Source: Brevundimonas poindexterae
GTDB lineage: Bacteria > Pseudomonadota > Alphaproteobacteria > Caulobacterales > Caulobacteraceae
Assembly (NCBI RefSeq): GCF_020524625.1
Contig: NZ_JAIVLL010000002.1
Span: forward strand, 186,001 to 250,000
Length of the DNA: 64,000 nucleotides
Reading direction: 5' to 3'
Shown: in pieces, positions 37,401 to 45,276 of the stretch
Position numbering within the stretch: position 1 is the first letter of the stretch
Layout: every line of letters starts with the position of its first letter
Notes under the pieces: model-generated
Seen by the model: only the letters and a program-made list of their open reading frames with translations
What the model was told of the DNA's origin: nothing
The model's database searches: none
Made by a program: the position numbers and the translations under genes

Positions 37401-37587
37401 CCAGCTCGGTCGGCGCCGCGCCCGACTGGACCACGGTGACCGCCACGACCGGCAGGTCGACGTTCGGGAAATTGTTCACCGGCAGCTTGAAGTAGCTCAG
37501 CACCCCGGCAATCGTCAGGATGATGAACAGCAGCACGACCGGAATCGGGTTCCGGATCGACGCCGCCGAGATGTTGTTGAAGTTCAT
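34435..37587 (-). CDS. RND efflux transporter permease (HAE1/AcrB type)
   Basis: A 1050-residue inner-membrane proton-drug antiporter. N-terminus MNFNNISAASIRNPIPVVLL leads into TM1. Then come the first porter loop, TM2-6 with GILVDDAIVEIENIVRHI (proton-relay Asp pair in TM4), a second hydrophilic loop from about residue 545, and TM8-12 with GIAAKNSILLVDYA. Length is normal. It starts 10 nt after the periplasmic adaptor stop, so the two form one operon. No outer-membrane channel gene or local regulator is visible. Confidence 0.93.
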   Translation of the reverse strand: MNFNNISAASIRNPIPVVLLFIILTIAGVLSYFKLPVNNFPNVDLPVVAVTVVQSGAAPTELETQVTRLVEDAVAGLGEVDDITSTVNDSVSTTAITFQLGVDLEKATNDVRNAIAGIRQNLPADVQEPIVQRIEFTQIPIATYVVRAPGMNPEELSWFVDNTVAKRLLSIEGVSQVSRDGGVSREIRIKLDPAKLAAQGVTAAAVSNQLRGSNINLPGGRGEIGGEEQAIRTVGSAQSVEALRETLIPVGNRSVRLGDLGEVVDEWSEPRGRARYNGAEVVGFSLSRSKGSSELDVYRTTQKAIAALDEELDNVTIEEVTNTTSDVINNFHASVEALLLGAGLAVLVVFVFLRDWRATLIAAVAMPMSLIPTFWIMDLTGQSLNVVTLLALSLTIGILVDDAIVEIENIVRHIRDGKAPYPAAIEAADEIGLAVIATTATLLAVFAPTGFMPGVVGQFFKSFAIAACVSVFFSLVVARTLTPLMGAYMLKRDQGKEHGDPAWMRQYLVMVDWVLNDFRKKGEDPKGRFTHRVLRRFGDHRLWVMGGGLLFLIASIFLATRLPFEFIPAEDVSRSSITIQLPPGSTLAETDAVAQRVNDALLERPEVKSVYSSVGSASVSFGPGGGGSAGEVRKANITVNLVKRSERSLRQQAFEQEMGPVLRSIPGARVQFGADGQGSQVSIQLVGDDGETLEEAASAVERQMREIDGLTNVISSAALVRPEILITPKGDVAALQGVASSDISSVARVATLGDADQLLPKFNLGDRQIPIRVMLREEARSDLGILENLRVPTASGASVPLTSVADISFGAGPNQIDRLDRKRVATLTAELNGITLGQASTRVNELPAMKNLPAGVTQAVSGELENLQETGIGFMFAIVTGILLMYVVLVLLFRSFFHPITILAALPVSFGGAFFLLLITGKSLSMPALIGIIMLTGIAAKNSILLVDYAIIAMKNGLNRREAIIDAAHKRARPIIMTTLAMGLGMLPIALAFGEGTEFRSPMAIAVIGGLITSTGLSLIFIPAAFSLIDGVKTRLERVLERTFGGQREG

Positions 37588-37597
37588 CGACCGGGCC

Positions 37598-38746
37598 TCA
37601 GCGTGCCGCCGGGGCGTCAGCCGCCGCCGCCCGGGCCGGGGCCGTTGCGGGAGCCACCGTCACCTGGTCTCCGTCGGCGAGGAAGCCCGCGCCCTTGACC
37701 ACAATCCGCTGGCCGGCCTCGAGGCCACTTTCGATGACGACATTGTCGCCCTCGCGCGCGCCGGTCCGCACCTGCACAAAGCGCACGGTGGAATTATTGC
37801 CCAGCACGTACACACCCGCCTGACCCTCGCGATAGATCACGGCCTCCGACGGCACCACGAGCGCCGGCAGCTGACCGAGGGCGATCTCGGCCCGGGCGAA
37901 CATGCCGCTCTTCAGCGAGGTCCCGCTGTTCAGCGCGATCCGGGCCACGCCCAGACGGGTCTGGGGGTCGACCTCGGGCGTCACGATGCGCACGCGACCG
38001 CCGGTCGGGCCGCTCGCCTGATCCGCCGTCACGACAGCCGTCATGCCAGGGCGCACCAGCGCCAGATCGGCCTCCGGCACCTGGGCATCCAGCTCAAGCC
38101 GCCCGTCCCGAACCAGCCGGAACAGCTCGGTACCCGGCTGGACGATCTGGCCACGCGTCACATTGCGGCTGATGACGCGGCCGGCGACCGGCGCGCGGAT
38201 ATTGGTCTGGTCCAGACGGGTCGCGGTTTCCGAACGCGCCGCCCGGGCGGCCGCCAGCTGGGCCGCGGCCGTACGCTGGTTGGCCTGGGCCGTGTCCAGC
38301 GCCGCCTGGCTCAGATAGCCGCGCTCGCGCAGTTCGCGGGCGCGCTCCAGCGCGGCATCCTGCTGCGCGACCAGCGCCTCGGCCGAGGCGACAGAGGCAT
38401 CCTGTTGCGCCAGCTGGGCGCGCAGGACGTCGTCGTTCAGCTTGACCAGCACCTGGCCTTGGCGGACATAGCTGCCCTCGTCGACATAGACGGCCGTGGC
38501 GACCAGCCCGCCGGTCTCGGCGCCGACCGGCACCTCTTCCCAGGCCGAGACCGTGCCCGACACCGAGAGCGTCCGCGGCAGATCGACCTGATTGACCGTG
38601 GTCACAGTGACGGTCTGACCGGCCACGGGCGTGGCGCCGTCCTTGCCCTTCTCGTCCTCGCCATGGCCCCCGCAGGCCGCCAGCGTCGCCAGTCCCAGCA
38701 TGGCAAGGGCGGCAACCACCGGCTTCAGCATTGATCTCACGTCCAT
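37598..38746 (-). CDS. RND periplasmic adaptor lipoprotein (HlyD/MFP family)
   Basis: A 382-residue membrane-fusion protein. Signal with lipobox (AMLGLATLAACGG), then the lipoyl half VPVGAETGGLVATAVYVDEGSYVRQGQVL, a coiled-coil hairpin (about 95-160) and the second lipoyl half DQTNIRAPVAGRVISRNVTRGQIV. The beta-barrel part contains ALVVPSEAVIYREGQAGVYVL. The ATG at 38746 is preferred because AGGGG precedes it; a second ATG lies five codons downstream. First gene of the efflux operon. Confidence 0.92.
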   Translation of the reverse strand: MDVRSMLKPVVAALAMLGLATLAACGGHGEDEKGKDGATPVAGQTVTVTTVNQVDLPRTLSVSGTVSAWEEVPVGAETGGLVATAVYVDEGSYVRQGQVLVKLNDDVLRAQLAQQDASVASAEALVAQQDAALERARELRERGYLSQAALDTAQANQRTAAAQLAAARAARSETATRLDQTNIRAPVAGRVISRNVTRGQIVQPGTELFRLVRDGRLELDAQVPEADLALVRPGMTAVVTADQASGPTGGRVRIVTPEVDPQTRLGVARIALNSGTSLKSGMFARAEIALGQLPALVVPSEAVIYREGQAGVYVLGNNSTVRFVQVRTGAREGDNVVIESGLEAGQRIVVKGAGFLADGDQVTVAPATAPARAAAADAPAAR

Positions 38747-38862
38747 ATCCCCTGTGCGTGGCTCCCTGACCCTATGGCGACGATGCGTGACAGACGCATG
38801 GCACAAGGCCGCAAGCCGGAGGGCGGCTATACCCTGTTCCCGGCTCGTTCTCAAACGCAACC

Positions 38863-38886
38863 TTGACCTTTACGAGGATGTAATCC
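38863..38886 (+). promoter_or_regulatory. possible lepA promoter
   Basis: TTGACC (38863-38868) is followed 12 bp later by TAATCC, which resembles the short-spaced promoter form of Caulobacter-type housekeeping genes. It would give a leader of about 65 nt before lepA. Weak evidence. Confidence 0.3.
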
Positions 38887-38957
38887 TGCCCGGCGCCGGG
38901 CGCGTGCGGCCCCGGCGTGTTGGCGTCCGCATGCCCTCGTGCTAACCGCGCCGCAGC

Positions 38958-40778
38958 ATGAGCACCCAGCCCCCGACTCCGCCGATCGACCGCATCCGCA
39001 ACTTCTCCGTCGTTGCGCACATTGATCATGGAAAATCAACGCTTTCCGACCGGTTGATCCAGTTCACCGGGGGGCTGACCGCGCGCGAAATGCGGGAACA
39101 GGTGCTTGATAATATGGAGATCGAGCAGGAGCGCGGGATCACCATCAAGGCCCAGACCGTGCGCCTGCACTACAAGGCGAAGGACGGGCTGGATTACGTC
39201 CTGAACCTGATGGACACGCCCGGCCACGTCGACTTCGCCTATGAGGTCTCCCGCTCGCTGGCCGCCTGTGAAGGTTCGATCCTGGTGGTCGATGCGTCGC
39301 AGGGGGTCGAGGCCCAGACCCTCGCGAACGTCTATCAGGCCATCGATAACGACCACGAGATCGTCCCGGTCCTGAACAAGATCGACCTGCCGGCGGCCGA
39401 GCCCGAGCGGGTCCGCGAACAGATCGAGGATGTGATCGGCATCGACGCCTCGGACGCCGTCCTCTGTTCGGCCAAGTCCGGCATCGGCATCGAGGACGTG
39501 CTGGAGGCCATCGTCACCCGCCTGCCGGCCCCCAAGGGCGACCCCGACGCCCCGCTCAAGGCCATGCTGGTCGACGCCTGGTACGACCCCTACCTCGGCG
39601 TGATCCTGCTGGTCCGGGTCTTCGACGGACACCTGCGCGCCGGCCAGCGCGTCAAATTCATGCAGAACGGCTCGACCCATCTGGTCGACCGCGTCGGCGT
39701 CTTCCTGCCCAAGAACACCCCGGTCGAGAGCCTCGGCCCGGGCGAGGTCGGCTTCATCACCGCCCAGATCAAGGAAGTCGCCCACGCCGCCGTCGGCGAC
39801 ACCATCACGGACGAAAAGCGCCCCACCGACACCCCGCTCAAGGGCTTCAAGGAAGTCCAGTCGGTGGTCTTTTGCGGTCTGTTCCCGGTCGATGCGGCCG
39901 ACTTCGAGGACCTGCGCGCCGCCATCGCCCGCCTGCGCCTGAACGACGCCAGCTTCACCTATGAGATGGAATCCAGTGCCGCCCTCGGCTTCGGCTTCCG
40001 CTGCGGCTTCCTCGGCCTTTTGCACCTCGAGATCATCCAGGAGCGCCTCAGCCGCGAGTTCAACCTCGACCTGATCGCGACCGCCCCGTCGGTGGTCTAC
40101 AAGATCGGCCTGCGCGACGGCACCGAGATCGACCTGCACAACCCGGCCGACCTGCCCGACGTCATGCAGATCGAGACCATCTCGGAGCCGTGGATCAAGG
40201 CCACCATCCTGACCCCCGACGAGTACCTCGGTGGCGTCATCAAACTCTGCCAGGACCGCCGCGGCCAGCAGGTCGAGCTGTCCTATGTCGGCGCCCGCGC
40301 CCTGGTGGTCTATGAGCTGCCGCTGAACGAGGTCGTCTTCGACTTCTACGACCGGCTGAAGTCGATCTCGAAAGGCTATGCCAGCTTCGATTACGAGCTG
40401 ACCGACTACAAGGTCGGCGATCTGGTCAAGATGAACATCCTGGTCAATGCCGAGCCGGTCGACGCCCTGTCGATGCTGGTGCACCGCGCCCGCGCCGAGA
40501 CCCGCGGCCGCGGCATGGTGGAAAAGATGAAGGAGCTGATCCCGCCCCATCTGTTCCAGATCCCGATCCAGGCCGCCATCGGCGGCAAGATCATCGCCCG
40601 CGAAACCGTCCGCGCGCTCCGCAAGGACGTGACCTCGAAATGCTACGGCGGCGACGCCACCCGCAAGAAGAAGCTGCTGGAGAAGCAAAAGGCCGGCAAG
40701 AAGCGCATGCGCCAGTTCGGCAAGGTCGAAATCCCGCAGGAAGCCTTCATCGCCGCGCTCAAGATGGACGAGGATTGA
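38958..40778 (+). CDS. lepA: elongation factor 4 (back-translocating GTPase)
   Basis: A 606-residue translational GTPase: [16 protein letters not shown] (G1), [11 protein letters not shown] (G2), [10 protein letters not shown] (G3), [13 protein letters not shown] (G4) and [13 protein letters not shown] (G5). EF-G-like domains and the LepA C-terminal domain follow, ending [21 protein letters not shown] and KMDED. Length and C-terminus are normal. The last 27 coding bases are repeated at 42737, apparently an integration site that leaves the gene intact. Confidence 0.97.
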   Translation: MSTQPPTPPIDRIRNFSVVAHIDHGKSTLSDRLIQFTGGLTAREMREQVLDNMEIEQERGITIKAQTVRLHYKAKDGLDYVLNLMDTPGHVDFAYEVSRSLAACEGSILVVDASQGVEAQTLANVYQAIDNDHEIVPVLNKIDLPAAEPERVREQIEDVIGIDASDAVLCSAKSGIGIEDVLEAIVTRLPAPKGDPDAPLKAMLVDAWYDPYLGVILLVRVFDGHLRAGQRVKFMQNGSTHLVDRVGVFLPKNTPVESLGPGEVGFITAQIKEVAHAAVGDTITDEKRPTDTPLKGFKEVQSVVFCGLFPVDAADFEDLRAAIARLRLNDASFTYEMESSAALGFGFRCGFLGLLHLEIIQERLSREFNLDLIATAPSVVYKIGLRDGTEIDLHNPADLPDVMQIETISEPWIKATILTPDEYLGGVIKLCQDRRGQQVELSYVGARALVVYELPLNEVVFDFYDRLKSISKGYASFDYELTDYKVGDLVKMNILVNAEPVDALSMLVHRARAETRGRGMVEKMKELIPPHLFQIPIQAAIGGKIIARETVRALRKDVTSKCYGGDATRKKKLLEKQKAGKKRMRQFGKVEIPQEAFIAALKMDED

Positions 40779-40780
40779 GG
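40752..40780. repeat. left direct repeat: 3' end of lepA (attachment-site-like)
   Basis: 29 bp covering the last codons and stop of lepA, matched by 42737-42765 with a single difference (C at 40760, G at 42745). The shared perfect core of 20 bp is AAGATGGACGAGGATTGAGG (40761-40780). This is the left boundary of the inserted segment. Confidence 0.8.
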
Positions 40781-40813
40781 AAGCGTGGGATAGCCCGCGC
40801 TACAATCAAAATA

Positions 40814-40886
40814 CGTAGGAAGCGGCGGCGTCATCGTGCCCTTGTGGAGGGGGCCGATGCTTCTGGCAGAAGCGCCGCTTCCTACG
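40814..40886. repeat. long inverted repeat near the left element boundary
   Basis: Perfect 14-bp arms CGTAGGAAGCGGCG (40814-40827) and its complement (40873-40886) enclose 45 nt. The 3' side of the loop holds a second perfect palindrome, GCTTCTG-G-CAGAAGC (40859-40873). It follows lepA by 35 nt and precedes the convergent winged-helix gene end by 35 nt. It has no T-run. It may be a transcript-end structure, a recombination site or a tiny transposable repeat. Confidence 0.6.
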
Positions 40887-40921
40887 CCTGATCGCGCTGC
40901 TATGGACCACAGCGCAAGTCG

Positions 40922-41419
40922 TCAGACCGTCCCGCGACGGTGCTTCGGTTGAGCCACCGCCCTCCGTCGCTTCTGGATTTCCTGCTTCATGTCGGTGAAC
41001 TCGGGCTCCAAGGCACGGAGCCTCTTCACCAGACCGGACAGGTCGTACTCGTTGCTGGTTTTTCCCCGTCCAGGCCTGGTTCGCCCGATACGCGTCACCA
41101 AGCCTGCATCTTCCAGTTCGGCGATCTGGCGTTGAACCTGGCGCTCGCTCATACCCATCCGCTCGGCTAGCAATTGCTTCTTTGGCCAAGGCCGGTGGGC
41201 CGCGTCCCACCAAATGTCGGCTAGATGCATGATAATGTTGAACTGAACCGGATTGATGCCGAGCCGCGCCTGCGCCTGCATGAGAAGCGATGGTACGATG
41301 CAAAAACCCAGATCCATAACGGGCTTGCCATACTTCTTCTCGGATGCCTTACGCGTGTCTGCCTTAGGCTTTAGGGCTATTATCTCCGCCGGCTCGTCAG
41401 TCGTGATTTTGTCGGTCAT
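40922..41419 (-). CDS. winged-helix DNA-binding protein of the lepA element
   Basis: A 165-residue protein. A polar N-terminal tail precedes VMDLGFCIVPSLLMQAQARLGINPVQFNIIMHLADIWW and then a winged helix: PWPKKQLLAERMGMSERQVQRQIAELEDAGLVTRI with wing GRTRPGRGKTSNEYDL. A basic tail follows (KRRRAVAQPKHRRGTV). AGGTGA lies 5 nt before the ATG at 41419, which is better than the longer in-frame start. MarR- or replication-initiator-like proteins of this form occur on plasmids and integrative elements. It probably binds the repeats just upstream. Confidence 0.78.
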   Translation of the reverse strand: MTDKITTDEPAEIIALKPKADTRKASEKKYGKPVMDLGFCIVPSLLMQAQARLGINPVQFNIIMHLADIWWDAAHRPWPKKQLLAERMGMSERQVQRQIAELEDAGLVTRIGRTRPGRGKTSNEYDLSGLVKRLRALEPEFTDMKQEIQKRRRAVAQPKHRRGTV

Positions 41420-41489
41420 GTCGTCACCTCGTGCACCGGATATGAGCCGGAGCCCCCGGTGTTTCAAGGAGTGACGACTAGACGCTCAT

Positions 41490-41530
41490 GACTGGTCGCG
41501 TCAGGACACTCCTGACCAGTCGCACCAGTC
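41490..41530 (-). promoter_or_regulatory. operator-like repeats upstream of the winged-helix gene
   Basis: Three copies of a GACTGGT half-site: one orientation at 41490-41497, the opposite at 41514-41521 and 41524-41530. Copies one and two form an inverted repeat enclosing TCAGG-ACACT-CCTGA. The rest of the 41420-41694 gap shows no gene. The arrangement suits autoregulation or an iteron-like origin. Confidence 0.45.
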
Positions 41531-41694
41531 GCCTGTGTCCACTGAATAAGGACAGCCCGTTAAGCTGCACCTCGGCATAACGGCATACCGACATAGCACT
41601 ATTGACCGACCAGACGCTGACGTCTCGTCGGTTCAGAATTTCTGCAGGGAGGCGTGCGTTTAGCAGCGATAGTCAGTGCCGGCGCTCCCTCATG

Positions 41695-42654
41695 CTAAAT
41701 CCCCACAAACCCCCGCCGGCTATTCCAGTCCATCTTTCCGCCGAGGCGCTCCACCACTGCCAGCGCCTCCGTCCGCTCCAGCGCGAGGGACGCGATGGCC
41801 TGGCGTGAGACTTTCACGGTCAGAACCGGCTTCGGCTCTATGTGACCGGTGGCGGGATCCAGCAGATCGGTTTCCATCACCACCTCGACCATCGGGATCG
41901 GGACCACCTGAAGCAGTTCGATGGCGACACGGAGGGCCGAGGCGCAGATGTTGGCGCGGTGCAGGTCGTGAATCTTTGCCGGGGACAGCGGCTTGACCGA
42001 GGCCTTGCCTGACTGGAGCAGGGTGACCGACTGCGTCGGCATATCGTCGAGGTCGAGGCCATCGACGCGGGCGGTCATCTCGCCGTCCGTACTGAAATAG
42101 AGATCAAGCGCCTCGACGCAGAACGGTAGCTTGCCCAATCCGCTCTGCTCGTTCACGACTGTGGCGACGGCATCCCGATCAAGGGCTACCAGTTTCCGAG
42201 CAAATTCCTGCTCGTCATCGGCAGCTTTCGCCTTCCAGCACGCAGCGCGATGCGAGGCATCGTCTTGAAGGGCGGCGTCCGCCACCGCCTGCTCCAGCGC
42301 CCTCACCTTGCCCGTGGCGAGCCCCAGAGTGCGCTCGAACCAGTTGGGCCGATAGTCGGCGAGCGCCCGTCGCGCCGCATCTTCATGGGCGGAGCTGCGC
42401 TCGGGCGAGGGCAGGGACGGGCGCTTCGCGATGGCGGCCCAATCAATGGGACGGAAAGCAACACGGTGGGCGCCGACCAGTTGTTCGATCAGCTGCTGAT
42501 ACTCGTCCGCCGCGTCCGCCGCCTGTTCCAGCAAGGCGACCTTTTGGGCGGACCGCTCGTAGGCGATGCGGCGCGCCTGCGACCGCTTCGCCTCGCGGTC
42601 GATCGCCCGCATGGCCCGCCCCGCGCCCCGAAAGACCTGTCGTGTCGTCACCAT
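41695..42654 (-). CDS. hypothetical protein of the lepA element
   Basis: A 319-residue protein, unrecognised. The first about 70 residues are helical and charged (MRAIDREAKRSQARRIAYERSAQKVALLEQAADAADEYQQ), probably a coiled coil. A middle region contains AALQDDASHRAACWKAKAADDEQEFARKLVALD, and the C-terminal half looks like an alpha/beta domain ending LGGKMDWNSRRGFVGI. No signal peptide or transmembrane segment, so cytoplasmic. The ATG at 42654 has GGGGG about 8 nt upstream. It is likely cargo of the element. Confidence 0.7.
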   Translation of the reverse strand: MVTTRQVFRGAGRAMRAIDREAKRSQARRIAYERSAQKVALLEQAADAADEYQQLIEQLVGAHRVAFRPIDWAAIAKRPSLPSPERSSAHEDAARRALADYRPNWFERTLGLATGKVRALEQAVADAALQDDASHRAACWKAKAADDEQEFARKLVALDRDAVATVVNEQSGLGKLPFCVEALDLYFSTDGEMTARVDGLDLDDMPTQSVTLLQSGKASVKPLSPAKIHDLHRANICASALRVAIELLQVVPIPMVEVVMETDLLDPATGHIEPKPVLTVKVSRQAIASLALERTEALAVVERLGGKMDWNSRRGFVGI

Positions 42655-42736
42655 CTGCAATGCCCCCGGCGATGAAGTGACAACCTAGCGGTGAGCCCGG
42701 GACCGGCCAAGGGGCACATGGGTCGCCGTCTCAGGT

Positions 42737-42765
42737 GCCGCGCTGAAGATGGACGAGGATTGAGG
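42737..42765. repeat. right direct repeat: copy of the lepA 3' end
   Basis: Matches 40752-40780 at 28 of 29 positions. It is detached from any lepA reading frame: the bases upstream (CTCAGGT) do not match the gene. It marks the right boundary of the inserted segment, 20 bp before the stop of the serine hydrolase gene. Confidence 0.8.
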
Positions 42766-42784
42766 GGGTCCGACCGGCTTCCGC

Positions 42785-43948
42785 TTACAGCGACTCGGCA
42801 TACCAGCGGCGGTATTCCGGCAGGAACGGGCAGGTCGGGTCCACCCGCGACAGGACTTCGGGCATGGCTGCCAGCGCCCTGGCGTTGGGGGCATTGAGGA
42901 AGACAACAAGGCCCGAACGCGCGTTGCAGGCGCCATAGACCAGGGCGAGTTCCGACCAGTCCGCCCCCCCATGGCCGAGGACTACCTCGCTGCCATAGTC
43001 GAGCACGTTGAAGCCCAGCCCGTAACCCTGCCGGACAGGGCAGGTCAGCTCGGGGTTGGCCGCACAGTCGAGGACGGCCTGATCGCCCTTGTCGATCTGG
43101 ACCCGGTTCCGGTCCGCCGTCACCGCCGGGCCATAGCCGGTGCTGTCCATTACGCCGCGCAGGAACCGCGCATAGTCCCGGACCGTGGTCACCATGTCGT
43201 CGGCCGCCGCCCAGCTGCCCTGCGGGCTGCATCCGCCCTCGTTCTCCACGCGGCACCACGGCTCATAGACCTGTCCCGCCGAGTCCCGGGACCGCGCGAT
43301 GGTCTCCATGCGCGTGCGATCCACGACAATGGCCGTATCGTCCATCCCGAGCGGGGCGAGCGTCGTCTCGCGCACCAGATCGGGAAAGGGTCGGCCCAGC
43401 TTCGCCGCCGCGTAGCGGGCGACATACTGCATGCCCTCGCCGGAGTAGGTGTAGGTCTGGCCGGGGTCGGCCACGAACGCCAGTCGGCCGCCCGGCAGGA
43501 AGAAGCGCCAGTTGGGGAGGCCGGTCGAATGGTTGAGCGCCATGCGGGGCGTCAGCAGGGCGTGGCGGGGGTCATCGGCGATTTGGGGGTCCGTCCACCA
43601 CGGGGCCATGGGCTCATTGAGGTCAAGGCGCCCCTGCCCCACCAGTCTGAGCACCGTTTCGGCCGTGACGGTCTTGGTGACCGAGGCGACATTGAACCGG
43701 GTCTGCGGCCCGGCGGCGACGCCCGGCTGTTGCTCGCCGAAATAGTGCTCCCCGACCAGATCGCCGTTGCGGATGACCCCGATCCCGGCCGTGACGATGG
43801 CGTGGCGCGACAGGACGGCGTCGATCCCCCCTCGGACATCTTCAGAAAGCGGCCCGCCCCCCGCAAGGCGCCCGCCCACGCAGCCCCCCAGTGACAGGAG
43901 GGGCGCGGCGGTCAGGGTCTGCAGCAGGCGGCGGCGGTCCGTTGTCAT
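42785..43948 (-). CDS. serine hydrolase (class C beta-lactamase / DD-peptidase-like)
   Basis: A 387-residue exported protein with a Tat/lipoprotein-type leader (MTTDRRRLLQTLTAAPLLSLGGC). Active-site motifs of the family are present: SxxK as NVASVTKTVTAE (about residue 91), the YxN-position motif as YSGEGMQYVARY, and HGG in VVLGHGGADW replacing the KTG triad. This pattern is typical of esterase/peptidase-like PF00144 members rather than a true AmpC, so antibiotic hydrolysis should not be assumed. The gene converges on the lepA element. Confidence 0.88.
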   Translation of the reverse strand: MTTDRRRLLQTLTAAPLLSLGGCVGGRLAGGGPLSEDVRGGIDAVLSRHAIVTAGIGVIRNGDLVGEHYFGEQQPGVAAGPQTRFNVASVTKTVTAETVLRLVGQGRLDLNEPMAPWWTDPQIADDPRHALLTPRMALNHSTGLPNWRFFLPGGRLAFVADPGQTYTYSGEGMQYVARYAAAKLGRPFPDLVRETTLAPLGMDDTAIVVDRTRMETIARSRDSAGQVYEPWCRVENEGGCSPQGSWAAADDMVTTVRDYARFLRGVMDSTGYGPAVTADRNRVQIDKGDQAVLDCAANPELTCPVRQGYGLGFNVLDYGSEVVLGHGGADWSELALVYGACNARSGLVVFLNAPNARALAAMPEVLSRVDPTCPFLPEYRRWYAESL

Positions 43949-44098
43949 CAGAGGCTCCCGGCAGGGTTGGACCGACGCTAGGCGCCATGCCCGGCCCCGC
44001 CCAGTTAATCTCCTGTCATGCAGCCGTCCGCACGTCGGGATCGCTGTTTTTTAACGGGTTCGCGTGAAGGTAGAGGCTGTATTAGTCGGGATTGCCCC

Positions 44099-44878
44099 AT
44101 GGCCTGTCATGCCTGCCGCAATGGTGCCGCGTTCGAGGTGCCCATCACCATGGCGTTCCAGCCCATCGTCGATGTGGCCACCCGCACGGTCTTTGCCCAG
44201 GAGGCGCTGGTGCGCGGCGCGGACGGCGCGGGCGCCGAGGCGGTGCTGGCGCAGGTGTCCGACACCAACCGCTATGGGTTTGACCAGCTGTGCCGCACCA
44301 CGGCCATCGAACAGGCCGCAGCCCTCGACCTGACCGCCGACGGGGCCAGCCTGTCGATCAACTTCCTGCCCAATGCCGTCTATGAGCCGAGGGCCTGTAT
44401 CCGCCTGACGCTGGACGCCGCGATGCGGACCGGCCTGCCGACCCGCAGCATCATCTTCGAGTTCACCGAGAGCGAGGCGATCGACACCGATCACCTGCTG
44501 AACATCCTGCGGTCCTATAGGGCCATGGGGTTCCGCACCGCCATCGACGACTTTGGCGCCGGCTATGCCGGGCTGGGCCTGCTGACCCGGTTCCAGCCCG
44601 ACATCGTCAAGCTGGACATGAATCTGGTGCGCGGCATCGACACCGACCCGGTCCGGCGGATCATCGTGCGCAACACCCTCGCCACCCTGACCGAGCTGGG
44701 CATCCAGCCGGTGTGCGAGGGCATCGAGACCCCCGGGGAATACGTCGCGCTGCGCGACCTGGGCGTCACCCTGATGCAGGGCTATCTGTTCGCCCGCCCC
44801 ACCGTCGGCCGCCTCGCCGAGGTCGTCTGGCCGGAAGAGGCGGCTATACAGGTGGACGGGATGCGCGCGGCGGGGTGA
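44099..44878 (+). CDS. EAL-domain cyclic-di-GMP phosphodiesterase with N-terminal CxxC
   Basis: A 259-residue protein. MACHACRNG at the start is a CxxC pair that could bind zinc or sense redox. An EAL domain follows almost at once: TMAFQPIVDVATRTVFAQEALVRG, SINFLPNAVY, FEFTESEAID, IDDFGAGYAGLGLL, IVKLDMNLVRG, VCEGIET and LMQGYLFARP. The metal- and substrate-binding Glu, Asn, Asp-Asp, Lys and Gln are all kept, so activity is likely. The ATG at 44099 is chosen since homologous proteins start with the CxxC; the frame opens earlier at 44018. Confidence 0.88.
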   Translation: MACHACRNGAAFEVPITMAFQPIVDVATRTVFAQEALVRGADGAGAEAVLAQVSDTNRYGFDQLCRTTAIEQAAALDLTADGASLSINFLPNAVYEPRACIRLTLDAAMRTGLPTRSIIFEFTESEAIDTDHLLNILRSYRAMGFRTAIDDFGAGYAGLGLLTRFQPDIVKLDMNLVRGIDTDPVRRIIVRNTLATLTELGIQPVCEGIETPGEYVALRDLGVTLMQGYLFARPTVGRLAEVVWPEEAAIQVDGMRAAG

Positions 44879-44976
44879 GGGGTTGGGCGCGGCGTCGCCT
44901 GCTTCAAGGCTACTCGAGCGGTGACCGCTCGGCGCAACGAGCGTGCTCCGACAGTGCCTGCTTCCTTGTTTTCAAG

Positions 44977-45276
44977 ATGCAAGGGCACAGAGGTGCTCAC
45001 CTCTGGTTGGTTGCAGACGATGCCAAGCGCCAGCAGACTCTCCGAATGGGCCCGCATGAAGAAGTTGCTCCCGAACTGGAAGCGTGGGTGGCAGACGTCG
45101 ATCGCATCATGAAGCGCGACTGGTGCATCGGTACGGCTGATGCTGGCTCGAGCGAGGAAGAGTTGGCGCGGCACTGGCGTGACCTCGAACCGCCGGAGGC
45201 CTTCGTGGCGTGGTTCGCGGAGAAGTATGACTTGATCCGCTTCGACTGGCCTCACTATTCCAATCGATACTCGTAG
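44977..45276 (+). CDS. small hypothetical protein, possibly 5'-truncated
   Basis: About 99 residues from the ATG at 44977: QGHRGAHLWLVADDAKRQQT, then an acidic segment and a tail AFVAWFAEKYDLIRFDWPHY that reads like a real folded domain. The frame continues upstream through SACFLVFK, which also looks protein-like, but there is no good start there, hinting at a lost 5' end. No Shine-Dalgarno sequence is clear. Composition is poorer in GC than in the EAL gene. The last 22 bases overlap the convergent nuclease-like gene. Confidence 0.45.
   Translation: MQGHRGAHLWLVADDAKRQQTLRMGPHEEVAPELEAWVADVDRIMKRDWCIGTADAGSSEEELARHWRDLEPPEAFVAWFAEKYDLIRFDWPHYSNRYS

Larger units (their letters stand above)
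40761..42765. mobile_element. small integrated element at the lepA 3' end, no integrase
   Basis: The segment lies between two copies of the lepA 3' end (cores 1,985 bp apart). It carries a winged-helix protein gene, an unrecognised 319-residue protein gene, a large inverted repeat next to the left end and a cluster of operator-like repeats. Base composition is visibly lower in GC than in lepA. The right copy keeps the same amino acids (A-A-L-K-M-D-E-D) but changes a Leu codon from CTC to CTG, as expected if the element carried its own mimic of the gene end. No recombinase is present, so it is either a deletion remnant or a passenger mobilised in trans. Confidence 0.65.

Noticed and set aside
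36000..37698. Long plus-strand frame opposite the RND permease and adaptor
   Set aside because: Translation is rich in His, Arg and Gln without domains; the minus strand encodes clear RND motifs.
40779..42736. Insertion sequence at the lepA end
   Set aside because: No transposase and no short target duplication; the 29-bp repeats match the gene end, which fits site-specific integration instead.
42785..43948. AmpC beta-lactamase resistance gene
   Set aside because: The KTG motif is replaced by HGG and the YxN motif is atypical; this fits the broad serine hydrolase family, so resistance is not supported.
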